A DNA stretch of 64,000 bases from Bacillus horti (lineage in GTDB: Bacteria > Bacillota > Bacilli > Caldalkalibacillales > JCM-10596): assembly GCF_030813115.1 (NCBI RefSeq), contig NZ_JAUSTY010000002.1, forward strand, positions 124,001-188,000, read 5' to 3'. Below the pieces are notes generated by a model, which saw only the letters and a program-made list of their open reading frames with translations, ran no database searches and was not told the DNA's origin. Shown piece after piece: positions 35,832 through 45,348 of this stretch. Numbering within the stretch: position 1 is the stretch's first letter; each line of letters opens with the position of its first letter. Both the position numbers and the translations under genes were made by a program.

Positions 35832-37865
35832 GTGGTATTTAGAGATTACATCATATTAATAGCTGTCATCATGATTGTCCTTATGATGGTTATCCCTCTT
35901 CCAACTATATTACTTGATATATTAATTATCTTTAATCTAGCCATTGCATTAACGATTATTCTAGTAGCCATGAATACGAAGGAAGCTCTGCAATTTTCAA
36001 TCTTTCCTGCGTTGCTACTATTAACTACCCTATTTCGAATTGCTTTAAGTGTTTCAACCACTCGTTCTATTTTAACGAATAAAACTGCAGGTCAAATGGT
36101 AGAAACGTTTGGACAATTTGTGGTAAGTGGTAGTGCCATTATTGGTTTTATCGTCTTTTTAATCTTAGTCATAGTCCAATTTATTGTTATTACAAAAGGT
36201 GCTGAGCGTGTCGCTGAAGTATCAGCTCGTTTTACACTTGACGCGATGCCTGGAAAACAAATGAGTATTGATGCTGATTTGAATTCAGGGTTGATTTCAG
36301 ATAAGGAAGCACGAGAGAGAAGAACCAAAATTGAAAAAGAGTCTGATTTTTACGGAGCTATGGATGGAGCAAGTAAATTCGTAAAAGGGGACGCTATAGC
36401 AGCGATTGTTATTACGATCATTAATATTCTTGGTGGTTTTGCTGTAGGGATGACAGTACATAACTTATCCATGGGTGAATCTATTGAAGTATTCACGATT
36501 CTTTCCATCGGTGATGGATTAGTCAGCCAGATTCCTGCCTTATTAATTTCTACAGCTATGGGGATTATCGTAACAAGAGCTGCTTCAGATGGAAACCTAG
36601 GGACGGATATTACTAAACAGATTTTTGCCTATCCTAAGTTGCTTTATATTGTGGCTGCTTTTGTAGCGATGTTCGGCTTTCTCCCTACAATTAATCCAAT
36701 GGTTCCGTTTGCTATTGCTGGTCTTGTTGCCGTTGGAGGATATCAGATGCAGAAGAATCTGAATCGGACTGAAGAGGAATCCTTTGCTGCAGAGGAAGAA
36801 CAGCAGCTTGAAGAGGTACGCAGTCCTGAGAGTGTAATGAACCTCTTACATGTTGATCCAATTGAATTTGAGTTTGGCTACGGCTTGATTCCATTAGCAG
36901 ACGCCAACCAGGGTGGAGATTTATTGGATCGAGTAATCATGATCAGGCGGCAGTGTGCTTTAGAACTAGGAGTGGTTGTTCCTGTCATTAGAATTCGGGA
37001 TAATATCCAGCTTCAGCCGAATGAATATGTGATTAAGATTAAGGGGAACCAGGTGGCAAGAGGTGATCTATTATTAGACCATTATCTAGCGATGAGTCCA
37101 GGAGTTGATGATCCTTCCATAGAGGGAATTGAAACGACTGAACCTGCGTTTGGTTTACCAGCATTATGGGTGAATGAAGAGATGAAGGACTTAGCAGAAC
37201 TGTCAGGCTATACAGTCGTTGATCCTCCTTCTGTTGTTTCAACTCATCTGACAGAAGTGATTCGCAGACATGCTCACGAGCTGTTAGGCAGACAGGAAGT
37301 AAAATCGTTAATTGATCATGTTAAGGAAACGGCACCTGCCTTGATTGAAGAGCTTATTCCAAGCTTGTTATCTATAGGAGAGGTTCAGAAGGTGTTAATC
37401 AAGCTATTAAAGGAAAAGGTTTCCATACGAAATCTAACTGTTATTCTTGAGACACTTGCCGATTATGCACAATCATCGAAGGATACTGATGTGCTAACTG
37501 AATATGTGCGCCAGAATCTTTCCAGACAAATCACTTTACAATTTGCACAAGCAGGTGAGCCACTGAAAGTCATTACAGCTGGCGCTAGCCTTGAAAAGAG
37601 ATTAGCGGATTCTATTCAGCAAACGGAGCAGGGAAATTATGTTGCTTTAGATCCGGAATCTACACAAAAAATCTACCAGCAGGTGCTAGAACAGGTTCAG
37701 AAGGTTCAGCAGACAGGCACTCAGCCTATTTTGCTTACTTCACCGGCAATTAGGATGTACCTAAGGCAGTTTTTAGAGAGATACATGTTTGATCTGCCAA
37801 TTCTTTCATACAATGAGCTTGAACCAGAAGTAGAAGTGCAAAGCATAGGGGTGGTGAATGTATAA
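35832..37865 (+). CDS. flhA: flagellar export gate protein FlhA
   Basis: Large export gate ring. It has 677 residues. Eight membrane helices occupy roughly the first 310 residues, with the conserved FHIPEP-type loop (MPGKQMSIDADLNSGLISDKEARERR). A long cytoplasmic domain docks substrates and chaperones. GTG follows AGGAGGG by 8 bases. The stop overlaps the flhF start (TAATG). Confidence 0.97.
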   Translation: MVFRDYIILIAVIMIVLMMVIPLPTILLDILIIFNLAIALTIILVAMNTKEALQFSIFPALLLLTTLFRIALSVSTTRSILTNKTAGQMVETFGQFVVSGSAIIGFIVFLILVIVQFIVITKGAERVAEVSARFTLDAMPGKQMSIDADLNSGLISDKEARERRTKIEKESDFYGAMDGASKFVKGDAIAAIVITIINILGGFAVGMTVHNLSMGESIEVFTILSIGDGLVSQIPALLISTAMGIIVTRAASDGNLGTDITKQIFAYPKLLYIVAAFVAMFGFLPTINPMVPFAIAGLVAVGGYQMQKNLNRTEEESFAAEEEQQLEEVRSPESVMNLLHVDPIEFEFGYGLIPLADANQGGDLLDRVIMIRRQCALELGVVVPVIRIRDNIQLQPNEYVIKIKGNQVARGDLLLDHYLAMSPGVDDPSIEGIETTEPAFGLPALWVNEEMKDLAELSGYTVVDPPSVVSTHLTEVIRRHAHELLGRQEVKSLIDHVKETAPALIEELIPSLLSIGEVQKVLIKLLKEKVSIRNLTVILETLADYAQSSKDTDVLTEYVRQNLSRQITLQFAQAGEPLKVITAGASLEKRLADSIQQTEQGNYVALDPESTQKIYQQVLEQVQKVQQTGTQPILLTSPAIRMYLRQFLERYMFDLPILSYNELEPEVEVQSIGVVNV

Positions 37866-39154
37866 TGAAGGTTAAAAAATTTATTGTAAATTCAATGCCT
37901 GATGCGATGCAACAAATAAGAAGTGAGCTGGGAAATAATGCGATCATATTGAACACGAAAAAGGTGAAGACCGGAGGATGGCTTGGACTCTTTGGCAAAC
38001 AGCAGATTGAGGTTATTGCAGCCGTTGATCAAGAAAAGTCTAACTCTACTAACCGCCAACAGTCTGTTAGCCCTCAACAGTCTAAAGGCACTTATAACGG
38101 AATTAGCAAAAGCTTTGATAGGCAGCAGAGTTATTTACAAACAGATAAGCCCACACCGATGTCTGATCGTTCAATCCATCTAAGTGATGCCTACAAAGAT
38201 CAGGAGCAAGTACCGAAAAAGCAGCCTACTCAAGATAAAAATAGTCTTGCTTTTTCGGATCAAGGGGAGCTTCTGCAAGAGCTCAAACAGATGAAAAAGG
38301 TCATGTCTAGCTTGATATCAAATCAAGATACTCCTTTACCTGAAGGATTGAAGGAATTAGATAGTCTATTAAGGGCTCAGGAGCTTTTGCCAGAATTACA
38401 CGCTGATCTCCTAAGTTATGTTCTTGGAACAGCACCAGATAAGAACGACATCTTATCTAAAGAGGCAGTACTAATGGCTGCTAAAGAGTATGTTACTAAG
38501 GTTGTTCGTCGAAATGTAGGGCGTGTACCTGTAACTGAAGAGAAACAACAGAGGGTGCAATGCTTTGTAGGACCAACTGGAGTAGGAAAAACAACAACCA
38601 TAGCAAAGCTTGCTGCCAATATTATGTTTAATGAAAAAAAGAAGGTTGGCTTTATTACTTCTGATACGTATCGCATTGCAGCAGTGGAGCAATTAAAAAC
38701 GTATGCGAACATTATGCAAATCCCATTAGAGGTTGTTTTCTCACCAGATGACCTTCAAGACGCTTTAACAAGCTTAAGGGAATGTGATGTTATTCTCATG
38801 GATACCGCTGGTCGTAATTATAAGCAACAGGAGTATATAGCTGAACTGAGGGAGCTACTCTTGAATGGGAGAGATGATATGCAGGTTCATATTGTTTTGA
38901 GCCTGACATCCAAGTATCCAGACATGGTGGCGATTATGGAACAATTTAAACAAATCGAGCTTAATGGTCTTATTTTAACAAAGATGGATGAAACACAGTC
39001 TTATGGACCGATCATTAATCTGTTACATCAGTACTCAACACCATTAGCTTTTATGACAAATGGCCAAAACGTTCCTGCTGACCTTATCCATGCTGACGAA
39101 GAAACAATCGTAAATTTATTGCTGGGGGAACACACTCATGAAGGATCAAGCTGA
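37865..39154 (+). CDS. flhF: SRP-like GTPase FlhF
   Basis: Marks flagellar position at the membrane. It has 429 residues: an N-terminal basic B-domain (MKVKKFIVNSMPDAMQQIRSELGNNAIILNTKKVKTGG) and a Gln/Ser-rich linker at about 60-140. The SRP GTPase domain has G1 GPTGVGKT at residues 236-243, TSDTYRIAAVEQL, DTAGRN and LTKMDET. It is translationally coupled to flhA and overlaps flhG by 17 bases. Confidence 0.96.
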   Translation: MKVKKFIVNSMPDAMQQIRSELGNNAIILNTKKVKTGGWLGLFGKQQIEVIAAVDQEKSNSTNRQQSVSPQQSKGTYNGISKSFDRQQSYLQTDKPTPMSDRSIHLSDAYKDQEQVPKKQPTQDKNSLAFSDQGELLQELKQMKKVMSSLISNQDTPLPEGLKELDSLLRAQELLPELHADLLSYVLGTAPDKNDILSKEAVLMAAKEYVTKVVRRNVGRVPVTEEKQQRVQCFVGPTGVGKTTTIAKLAANIMFNEKKKVGFITSDTYRIAAVEQLKTYANIMQIPLEVVFSPDDLQDALTSLRECDVILMDTAGRNYKQQEYIAELRELLLNGRDDMQVHIVLSLTSKYPDMVAIMEQFKQIELNGLILTKMDETQSYGPIINLLHQYSTPLAFMTNGQNVPADLIHADEETIVNLLLGEHTHEGSS

Positions 39155-40022
39155 ACAGCTGCGTAAACAGCTTTTGCAACTCCAGCAGCAGAGTAAGGAG
39201 CTTGAGCCACGAAAAACTAAGGTTATTACGGTCTGTAGCGGTAAAGGTGGAGTTGGAAAATCAAACTTTTCTCTAAACTTTGCCCTTGCACTACTTCGAC
39301 AACAGAAAAAGGTACTAATCTTTGATGTTGACCTAGGCTTAGCTAACATCGATGTCCTCTTAGGTATTCCACCTAGGAGAAACATGTTGCATATGATTGA
39401 GCAGGATCTTCCGATTACAGACATCATTGAAGAAGGACCAGAGGGACTTAAATTCATTGCTGGAGGTTCAGGGTTTAATCATTTAATACATCTGGAACAG
39501 CAAAAAATTGACAGACTATTTGAGGAACTATCTCATCTTCATGGGCAGGTTGATTACATCATCTTGGACACTGGAGCTGGTCTCTCTAATGAGTCTCTGC
39601 GATTTATTCTTGCAGCAGACGATGTCATTGTGGTAACTACACCAGAGCCTACAGCGATTACTGACGCATATGCGGTCTTGAAAATGGTTTACACACAACA
39701 ACAAAAGCCAAATATTAGGCTAGTTATTAATCGTTGCTCCTCTCATAAGGAAGGTAGAGAGACGGGCCAGAAGCTAAAGCTTGTAACAAGAAGGTTTCTT
39801 AATCAGGAGATAGGGGTGTTAGGTTACATTCCGGACGATCCAAATGTGATGAAGGCTGTAAAAAAACAAAAACCTTTTCTGATTCAATTTCCTTCCACCG
39901 ATGCTTCTGTCGCTTTAAGTAATCTTGCAAGAGCTTATTTGGATCTCCCTATTGAGAATCAGGGTGGAATAAAAAGCTTTTTAACAAAGTTTCTAAAAAG
40001 CCGTTCTAAAATAGGAGGATAA
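39138..40022 (+). CDS. flhG: MinD-like ATPase FlhG (YlxH)
   Basis: Partner of FlhF that controls flagellar number and placement. It has 294 residues. The deviant Walker A SGKGGVGKS lies at residues 34-42, then DVDLGLANIDVLLG and DTGAGLSNESL. The N-terminal segment DQAEQLRKQLLQLQQQ carries the DQAxxLR motif that stimulates FlhF. The C-terminal membrane-targeting helix is basic. Confidence 0.95.
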   Translation: MKDQAEQLRKQLLQLQQQSKELEPRKTKVITVCSGKGGVGKSNFSLNFALALLRQQKKVLIFDVDLGLANIDVLLGIPPRRNMLHMIEQDLPITDIIEEGPEGLKFIAGGSGFNHLIHLEQQKIDRLFEELSHLHGQVDYIILDTGAGLSNESLRFILAADDVIVVTTPEPTAITDAYAVLKMVYTQQQKPNIRLVINRCSSHKEGRETGQKLKLVTRRFLNQEIGVLGYIPDDPNVMKAVKKQKPFLIQFPSTDASVALSNLARAYLDLPIENQGGIKSFLTKFLKSRSKIGG

Positions 40023-40084
40023 CCTGATCACATCACCGTCTTTACTATCATCTAGAGGGCTATCATCCTAGAAAGGGGTCAGCA

Positions 40085-41209
40085 ATGTCGAAAATAAAGG
40101 TTTTAGTAGTGGATGACTCAGCTTTTATGAGAAAAGTCATTAGTGACATGATTGATTCTGATCAAGAACTCGAAGTAATTGGGACAGCCAGAAATGGAAA
40201 GGATGCCTTAAAAAAACTTGAAGCTCTAGCTCCAGATGTGATCACATTGGATGTAGAAATGCCAGAGCTAGACGGTCTTGAAACATTAAAGAGGATTCAA
40301 ACGGAGTTTAAGCTCCCAGTGATTATGCTTAGTAGCACTACGACAGCTGGAGCTGAAAATACTTTGATTGCTCTAGAGCATGGTGCGTTTGACTTTATCT
40401 CTAAACCGTCTGGACCCATATCGCTGGATTTACATAAGGTACAGGATGAGTTGAAGGAGAAGGTTAAGCTCGCTTATAGCTCACACCAAAGAAATAAGCA
40501 GAAACTAGAGCAGCGTGCAACAAAGTCACCAACTGTAAGAAAAACACTGGTATCAAAACCAGTCGTTCACACTAGTCCAATACAGCAATCAACTCAGAGA
40601 ACAAGGATGGGGAATCAGGCTTCATTATCTTCAATCATTTTAATTGGTACATCAACAGGAGGGCCAAAAGCATTACACCAATTGCTATCATACCTACCAA
40701 AATTAGAGAATGTTGCAATCTTAATTGTTCAGCATATGCCACCAGGATTCACAAAATCCTTGGCTAATCGTTTAGATCAACAAACGGATCATACGGTAAG
40801 GGAAGGTTTGCATGGAGAGGTTGTTAGGCCAGGACATATTTATATTGCTCCTGGAGGGTATCATATGATTTTATCTCAGCAAGCCAAAAACCAGCCCATC
40901 ACCATAGAACTAAATCAAGAGCCACCTGTAAATGGGCATCGTCCTAGTGTTAATACCCTTTTTCAGTCAGCTATAAGTATAAAACAGGATATACCACTAT
41001 TGACCGTTGTTATGACTGGTATGGGGAAGGATGGCACAGAAGGATTAAAAAGTCTTGCTGAAGCTAAAACAGTTTACACTTTGGCAGAGGATGAGTCTAC
41101 TTGTATCGTTTACGGTATGCCTAGGGCTGTGGTTGAAGCACAGCTGTCGAATGAAGTTCTTCCTTTGCATGAAATACACCTAGCCATTGAGAGATGGTTA
41201 ATTCATTAG
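40085..41209 (+). CDS. cheB: chemotaxis methylesterase CheB
   Basis: Removes methyl or amide groups from chemoreceptors. It has 374 residues: a receiver domain with phosphoacceptor Asp56 (ITLDVEMPELDG), a basic linker at about 130-175, and a methylesterase domain with the active Ser in IGTSTGGPKAL, His in VQHMPPGF and Asp in TGMGKDGTEG. ATG follows AAAGGGG. Confidence 0.96.
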   Translation: MSKIKVLVVDDSAFMRKVISDMIDSDQELEVIGTARNGKDALKKLEALAPDVITLDVEMPELDGLETLKRIQTEFKLPVIMLSSTTTAGAENTLIALEHGAFDFISKPSGPISLDLHKVQDELKEKVKLAYSSHQRNKQKLEQRATKSPTVRKTLVSKPVVHTSPIQQSTQRTRMGNQASLSSIILIGTSTGGPKALHQLLSYLPKLENVAILIVQHMPPGFTKSLANRLDQQTDHTVREGLHGEVVRPGHIYIAPGGYHMILSQQAKNQPITIELNQEPPVNGHRPSVNTLFQSAISIKQDIPLLTVVMTGMGKDGTEGLKSLAEAKTVYTLAEDESTCIVYGMPRAVVEAQLSNEVLPLHEIHLAIERWLIH

Positions 41210-41225
41210 GAGGTGTCCAATACAG

Positions 41226-43337
41226 ATGGACATGAATCAGTACTTAGATATGTTTATTGATGAGGCTAGGGAACACCTGCAAGCAATCAATGATAACCTG
41301 CTTGTATTTGAAAAAACACCGGAGGATATCAGTATTGTTAATGAGATCTTCCGCTCTGCTCATACGTTAAAGGGTATGGCGGCAACAATGGGCTTTGAGG
41401 ATTTAGCAGCTCTTACTCATGAAATGGAGAATGTGTTAGATCTAATTCGTCAGCACAAGCTGGTTGTCACTACACCTGTAATCGATGTGATCTTCCAGAG
41501 TGTTGACGCACTTGAAAGTATGGTTACTTCTATTATTGAAAAGGGTGACGGTAAGCTTGATGTCACAGATATTGTGGCTAAATTAGCTGCTATCGTGTCA
41601 GGTAAGTATGACCCGAAGGAGTTCGAGACTAATTCTTCAGCTATTAGTATCGCAAAGGCAGAGGTAGCTGTAGCTACTGCTGTTCCAGTACAAACACAGG
41701 AGCTTACTGGGCTTGAGCTTGATGATTTTGAATTGACGGTGCTTAGTCAATCACGTGAATCAGGTTATCACATCTATCACATTCAAGTCGTTATCCGCCA
41801 AGAATGTGTGTTAAAAGCTGCTAGAGCGTATATGGTTTTTGACTTGCTAGACAAGAGTGGAGAAGTGATTAAGTCTAACCCTTCAGTTGAAGAGATTGAA
41901 GAAGAGAAGTTTGATACTTCGTTTGATCTAATATACGTATCAACTGAATCTGCGGATCACTTACAGCAAGTAATTCTGAGAGTATCTGAGATTGAAGAGG
42001 CCAATGTACAACAGTTAGAGTTAGAGTTCTTTCAGCAAAGTAATCCAGCAACTGAAGATACACAGCCTGTGGTGCAAACAGAATCAACTCAAGTACAGCC
42101 GCCACCAGTTGCTAATGCTACGGTGGAACAAACTGTACAAAATGAAGCTACTTCAGATGCGGATCAATCAAATGCTGCAAGTAGGAATGTAAACAAAACG
42201 ATTCGTGTGAGCATCGACCGCTTAGATGTACTGATGAATCTATTTAGTGAGCTTGTGATTGATAGAGGACGATTAGAGCAAATTTCACGCGATTTACACA
42301 ACAATGAATTACAAGAAACGGTTGAGCATATGAGCCGTATTAGCGGTGATTTACAAGGTTTAATTCTAAACATGAGAATGGTTCCAATTGAACAAGTATT
42401 TAATCGCTTCCCAAGGATGATCAGAAGTCTTGCTAAAGAACTGAATAAATCGGTAGACTTGCAAATTTCAGGAGCTGAAACTGAACTAGATCGTACGGTT
42501 ATTGACGAAATAGGTGATCCGTTAGTTCACTTATTAAGAAACGCTCTAGACCATGGTCTTGAAACGGCAGAAGAACGACGTAAAGCTGGGAAACCTGAAA
42601 CAGGAACTATTCAGCTTAAAGCCCTTCATAGTGGTAATCATGTCATCATCCAAATCGTAGATGATGGAAATGGAATTAATAGAGAGGCTGTTCTAAAAAA
42701 AGCCTTGCAGAATAACATTATCTCTCTGGAACGAGGGAGGGAAATGTCTGATCAAGAGGTCTATCAGCTGATCTTCTCTTCAGGCTTTAGTACGGCAGAA
42801 AAAATCTCTGATATTTCTGGTCGCGGGGTAGGTTTAGATGTTGTTAAGAATAAAATAGAATCTCTAGGTGGTTCTGTATCCATTGAATCTCAGTTAGGGA
42901 AAGGAACAACGTTTTCTATTCAACTTCCACTAACCTTATCTATTATTTCAGCTATGCTTGTAGAGGTTGAGGAAGAAAATTATGCGATACCATTAACATC
43001 GATTATTGAAACAGCCGTGTTTAAGCGGAGTCAAATTCTATCAGCACATAGGCAAAAGGTTATTGATTTTAGAGGTAAGGTTGTTCCACTTGTTTCTATT
43101 AAAGAAGTATTTGAATTAGAGCAAGAAAATGAAGAGGATGAGGTAGTATCCGTAGTGATTGTCCGTAAAGGAGACAAAATGGCTGGATTAATCGTAGACT
43201 CCTTTATCGGTCAACAGGAGGTTGTTCTAAAATCACTAGGGAAATATTTAACGAATGTATTCGCGATATCAGGAGCTACGATTCTTGGTGATGGTAAGGT
43301 TGCACTAATTATTGATTGTAACACTTTAATTAAATAA
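41226..43337 (+). CDS. cheA: chemotaxis sensor kinase CheA
   Basis: Histidine kinase of the chemosensory array. It has 703 residues. The Hpt domain carries phosphorylated His46 (RSAHTLKGMAATMG). A P2 domain lies at about 160-265. A dimerisation helix pair starts near 325 (TIRVSIDRLDVLMNLFSELVI). The catalytic domain has the N, G1, F and G2 boxes (LLRNALDHGLE, VDDGNGI, FSSGFSTA, SGRGVGLDVV). A CheW-like regulatory domain ends the protein. ATG is preceded by AGGAGGTG. Confidence 0.97.
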   Translation: MDMNQYLDMFIDEAREHLQAINDNLLVFEKTPEDISIVNEIFRSAHTLKGMAATMGFEDLAALTHEMENVLDLIRQHKLVVTTPVIDVIFQSVDALESMVTSIIEKGDGKLDVTDIVAKLAAIVSGKYDPKEFETNSSAISIAKAEVAVATAVPVQTQELTGLELDDFELTVLSQSRESGYHIYHIQVVIRQECVLKAARAYMVFDLLDKSGEVIKSNPSVEEIEEEKFDTSFDLIYVSTESADHLQQVILRVSEIEEANVQQLELEFFQQSNPATEDTQPVVQTESTQVQPPPVANATVEQTVQNEATSDADQSNAASRNVNKTIRVSIDRLDVLMNLFSELVIDRGRLEQISRDLHNNELQETVEHMSRISGDLQGLILNMRMVPIEQVFNRFPRMIRSLAKELNKSVDLQISGAETELDRTVIDEIGDPLVHLLRNALDHGLETAEERRKAGKPETGTIQLKALHSGNHVIIQIVDDGNGINREAVLKKALQNNIISLERGREMSDQEVYQLIFSSGFSTAEKISDISGRGVGLDVVKNKIESLGGSVSIESQLGKGTTFSIQLPLTLSIISAMLVEVEEENYAIPLTSIIETAVFKRSQILSAHRQKVIDFRGKVVPLVSIKEVFELEQENEEDEVVSVVIVRKGDKMAGLIVDSFIGQQEVVLKSLGKYLTNVFAISGATILGDGKVALIIDCNTLIK

Positions 43338-43351
43338 GGGGAGTGAAGGGA

Positions 43352-43828
43352 ATGCTTGAGGCAAAACAAATGCTTAATGAAATGAAGGTCATTGTATTCC
43401 GGTTGAAGGATGAAGAGTATGGTGTTGAGGTGCAGCAGGTTCGATCCATTGAACGCATTCAGCATATTACAAAGGTTCCTAAAACTCCAGCTTTTGTAAA
43501 GGGGGTTATTAACCTAAGAGGTGTTGTCACACCGATTATTAATCTTCGTAGCCGTTTTGAGATTGAAGAAGAAGAGTATACAGATAGCACTAGAATGATT
43601 ATTGTTGCAATCAATGATATGGAGGTAGGTCTCATTGTGGACGCAGCCAATGATGTTATTGACATCCCTGTGAGTGAGATTGAGCCTCCTCCAGAAGTAG
43701 TAGGAGGAATTGAAGCTGATTACCTAAGAGGTGTAGCCAAGCTGGATGACCGATTGCTGATTCTTCTAAATTTAGATAAGGTATTGAATCCAGAAGAGAT
43801 GAGACAAATCAAGAAGATTGAGGCCTAA
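43352..43828 (+). CDS. cheW: chemotaxis coupling protein CheW
   Basis: Links CheA to receptors. It has 158 residues from the ATG at 43352, which lies 8 bases after GGGGAG; the GTG at 43343 overlaps that site. The CheW fold shows VIVFRLKDEEYGVEVQQVRSIERI, VKGVINLRGVVTPIINLRSRF and the final ILLNLDKVL. Confidence 0.96.
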   Translation: MLEAKQMLNEMKVIVFRLKDEEYGVEVQQVRSIERIQHITKVPKTPAFVKGVINLRGVVTPIINLRSRFEIEEEEYTDSTRMIIVAINDMEVGLIVDAANDVIDIPVSEIEPPPEVVGGIEADYLRGVAKLDDRLLILLNLDKVLNPEEMRQIKKIEA

Positions 43829-43830
43829 AA

Positions 43831-44469
43831 ATGAAATCCTGGGAGCAAATGAAAGAAGAGCAGCTTGATGTATTAAAGGAAATTGGCAACATTGGTTCAG
43901 GGAATGCAGCAACAGCACTTGCTAATTTAACTGAAAAGACCATCGATATGAAGGTTCCTTATGTTCGTATTCTAAGCTTTGATGAGATAACTGAATACGT
44001 GGGAGGCGCTGAACAAATTGTCACCTGTATCTTTCTACGAATAGAAGGGGACATCACAGGGAGCATGTACTTCTTTTTTGACACAGAAGCAGCGAAAACA
44101 ATTGTCGATAATGTTCTTCGTAGAAATAATGAAAATTCGGATGAGGACTTAATCCTAACAGAGCTAGAGGCCTCCGTCCTACAGGAGGTAGGCAATATTT
44201 TAAGCGGCTCCTATCTCTCTGCTTTAGCAGACTTTACTAAGTTAAATTTACAGCCTACAGTACCTGCCTTAGCTATGGATATGGTGGGCTCACTTTTAAG
44301 CTATGGATTTATCGAATCTGGAAAAGTAGGAGATGTAGCACTAGTTATTGATACACGCTTTCTGGAGCTTCAAGATGAAAAGGTTATTCCGATTAAAGGA
44401 CAATTTGTTCTGCTTCCAGATCCAGAGTGCTTTCAAAAATTATTTGAATCCTTAGGACTTTCACTATGA
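43831..44469 (+). CDS. cheC: CheY-P phosphatase CheC
   Basis: Dephosphorylates CheY-P and binds CheD. It has 212 residues with two active-site helices (DVLKEIGNIGSGNAATALANL near 15 and ASVLQEVGNILSGSYLSALADF near 110), each with the E-x2-N pattern. The ATG starts 2 bases after the cheW stop, and its stop overlaps the cheD start. Confidence 0.96.
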   Translation: MKSWEQMKEEQLDVLKEIGNIGSGNAATALANLTEKTIDMKVPYVRILSFDEITEYVGGAEQIVTCIFLRIEGDITGSMYFFFDTEAAKTIVDNVLRRNNENSDEDLILTELEASVLQEVGNILSGSYLSALADFTKLNLQPTVPALAMDMVGSLLSYGFIESGKVGDVALVIDTRFLELQDEKVIPIKGQFVLLPDPECFQKLFESLGLSL

Positions 44470-44963
44470 GTCAGGTTGCCACAGTAGTTACAGTCGGTAT
44501 TGCAGATGTAAATATAGCTCAAAATCCAAATAAAATAAGAACAGCTGGCTTAGGTTCCTGTGTAGGCGTATGTTTGTACGATCCTGTTGTAAAACTAGCA
44601 GGTTTAGCTCATATTATGCTCCCATCTTCAGATATCGCCAAAAAGGGTGATACGAATTTTGCTAAGTACGCCGATACAGCCATACCAAAGCTTTTAGAAA
44701 TGATGGAGCAGCATGGAGGAAAAAAAGCTAGATATATAGCTAAGATAGCTGGTGGAGCTCAAATGTTCGTTTTCCAGGTTAACTCGGATACTCTGAGAAT
44801 TGGACCTAGAAATGTTGAGGCCTGTAAACGAATTTTAAATCAGTTTCACATTCCTATCCATGTTGAGGATACTGGAGGGAATTGTGGGCGTACGATAGAG
44901 ATTGATACAGATACGGGACTCTTAAAGATTCGTACTGTAAACCAAGGAACAAAGGAAGTTTAG
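44466..44963 (+). CDS. cheD: chemoreceptor glutamine deamidase CheD
   Basis: Deamidates glutamines in receptors and binds CheC. It has 165 residues with the active cysteine in AGLGSCVGVCLYDP and the histidine in LAGLAHIMLPSS. The C-terminal GGNCGRTIEIDTDTGLLKIRT is conserved. It overlaps cheC by four bases (ATGA). Confidence 0.96.
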   Translation: MSQVATVVTVGIADVNIAQNPNKIRTAGLGSCVGVCLYDPVVKLAGLAHIMLPSSDIAKKGDTNFAKYADTAIPKLLEMMEQHGGKKARYIAKIAGGAQMFVFQVNSDTLRIGPRNVEACKRILNQFHIPIHVEDTGGNCGRTIEIDTDTGLLKIRTVNQGTKEV

Positions 44964-44966
44964 CAG

Positions 44967-45335
44967 ATGAGTAAAAATTCATTTTTTATGCTTGGTAGTT
45001 TGTTCGTAGCTCTAATTAGTTTAGGTGTATCCATTCAATCCAATGTGATAACGGCAGCTCTGTTGCGTTCTGCTATTGTTTTTATAAGTACTTTTAGTAT
45101 TTTGTTAGCTGTTTCTTACATTATTGGTCTGATCGTAAAAACATCTGAGCAAGGCTCAACAACGCATATAGATGCTGGTGAAGAGAATCAGGCAAGTGAT
45201 GGTCAGGTAGTAGCAGCTAATGCGGGCATTCAGAATGATGAAAGCTTTAAAGGTGGAACAATTAATTTACAAACGCCAGATGATGATCATTTTGAGCCCC
45301 TACAGCCTCAAAACATCAATAAGCAGGAAGATTAG
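44967..45335 (+). CDS. two-helix membrane protein of unknown function in the che cluster
   Basis: 122 residues with two membrane helices at about 7-25 and 29-56 and a polar, acidic, Gln/Asn-rich cytoplasmic or external tail (about 60-122, ending PLQPQNINKQED). The ATG begins 3 bases after the cheD stop, with AAGGAAG upstream, and its stop is 13 bases before sigD, so it is co-transcribed. B. subtilis has no gene at this place. I do not recognise the family. A link to motility control is inferred from position only. Confidence 0.75.
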   Translation: MSKNSFFMLGSLFVALISLGVSIQSNVITAALLRSAIVFISTFSILLAVSYIIGLIVKTSEQGSTTHIDAGEENQASDGQVVAANAGIQNDESFKGGTINLQTPDDDHFEPLQPQNINKQED

Positions 45336-45348
45336 GTGGTGAAGTCCT

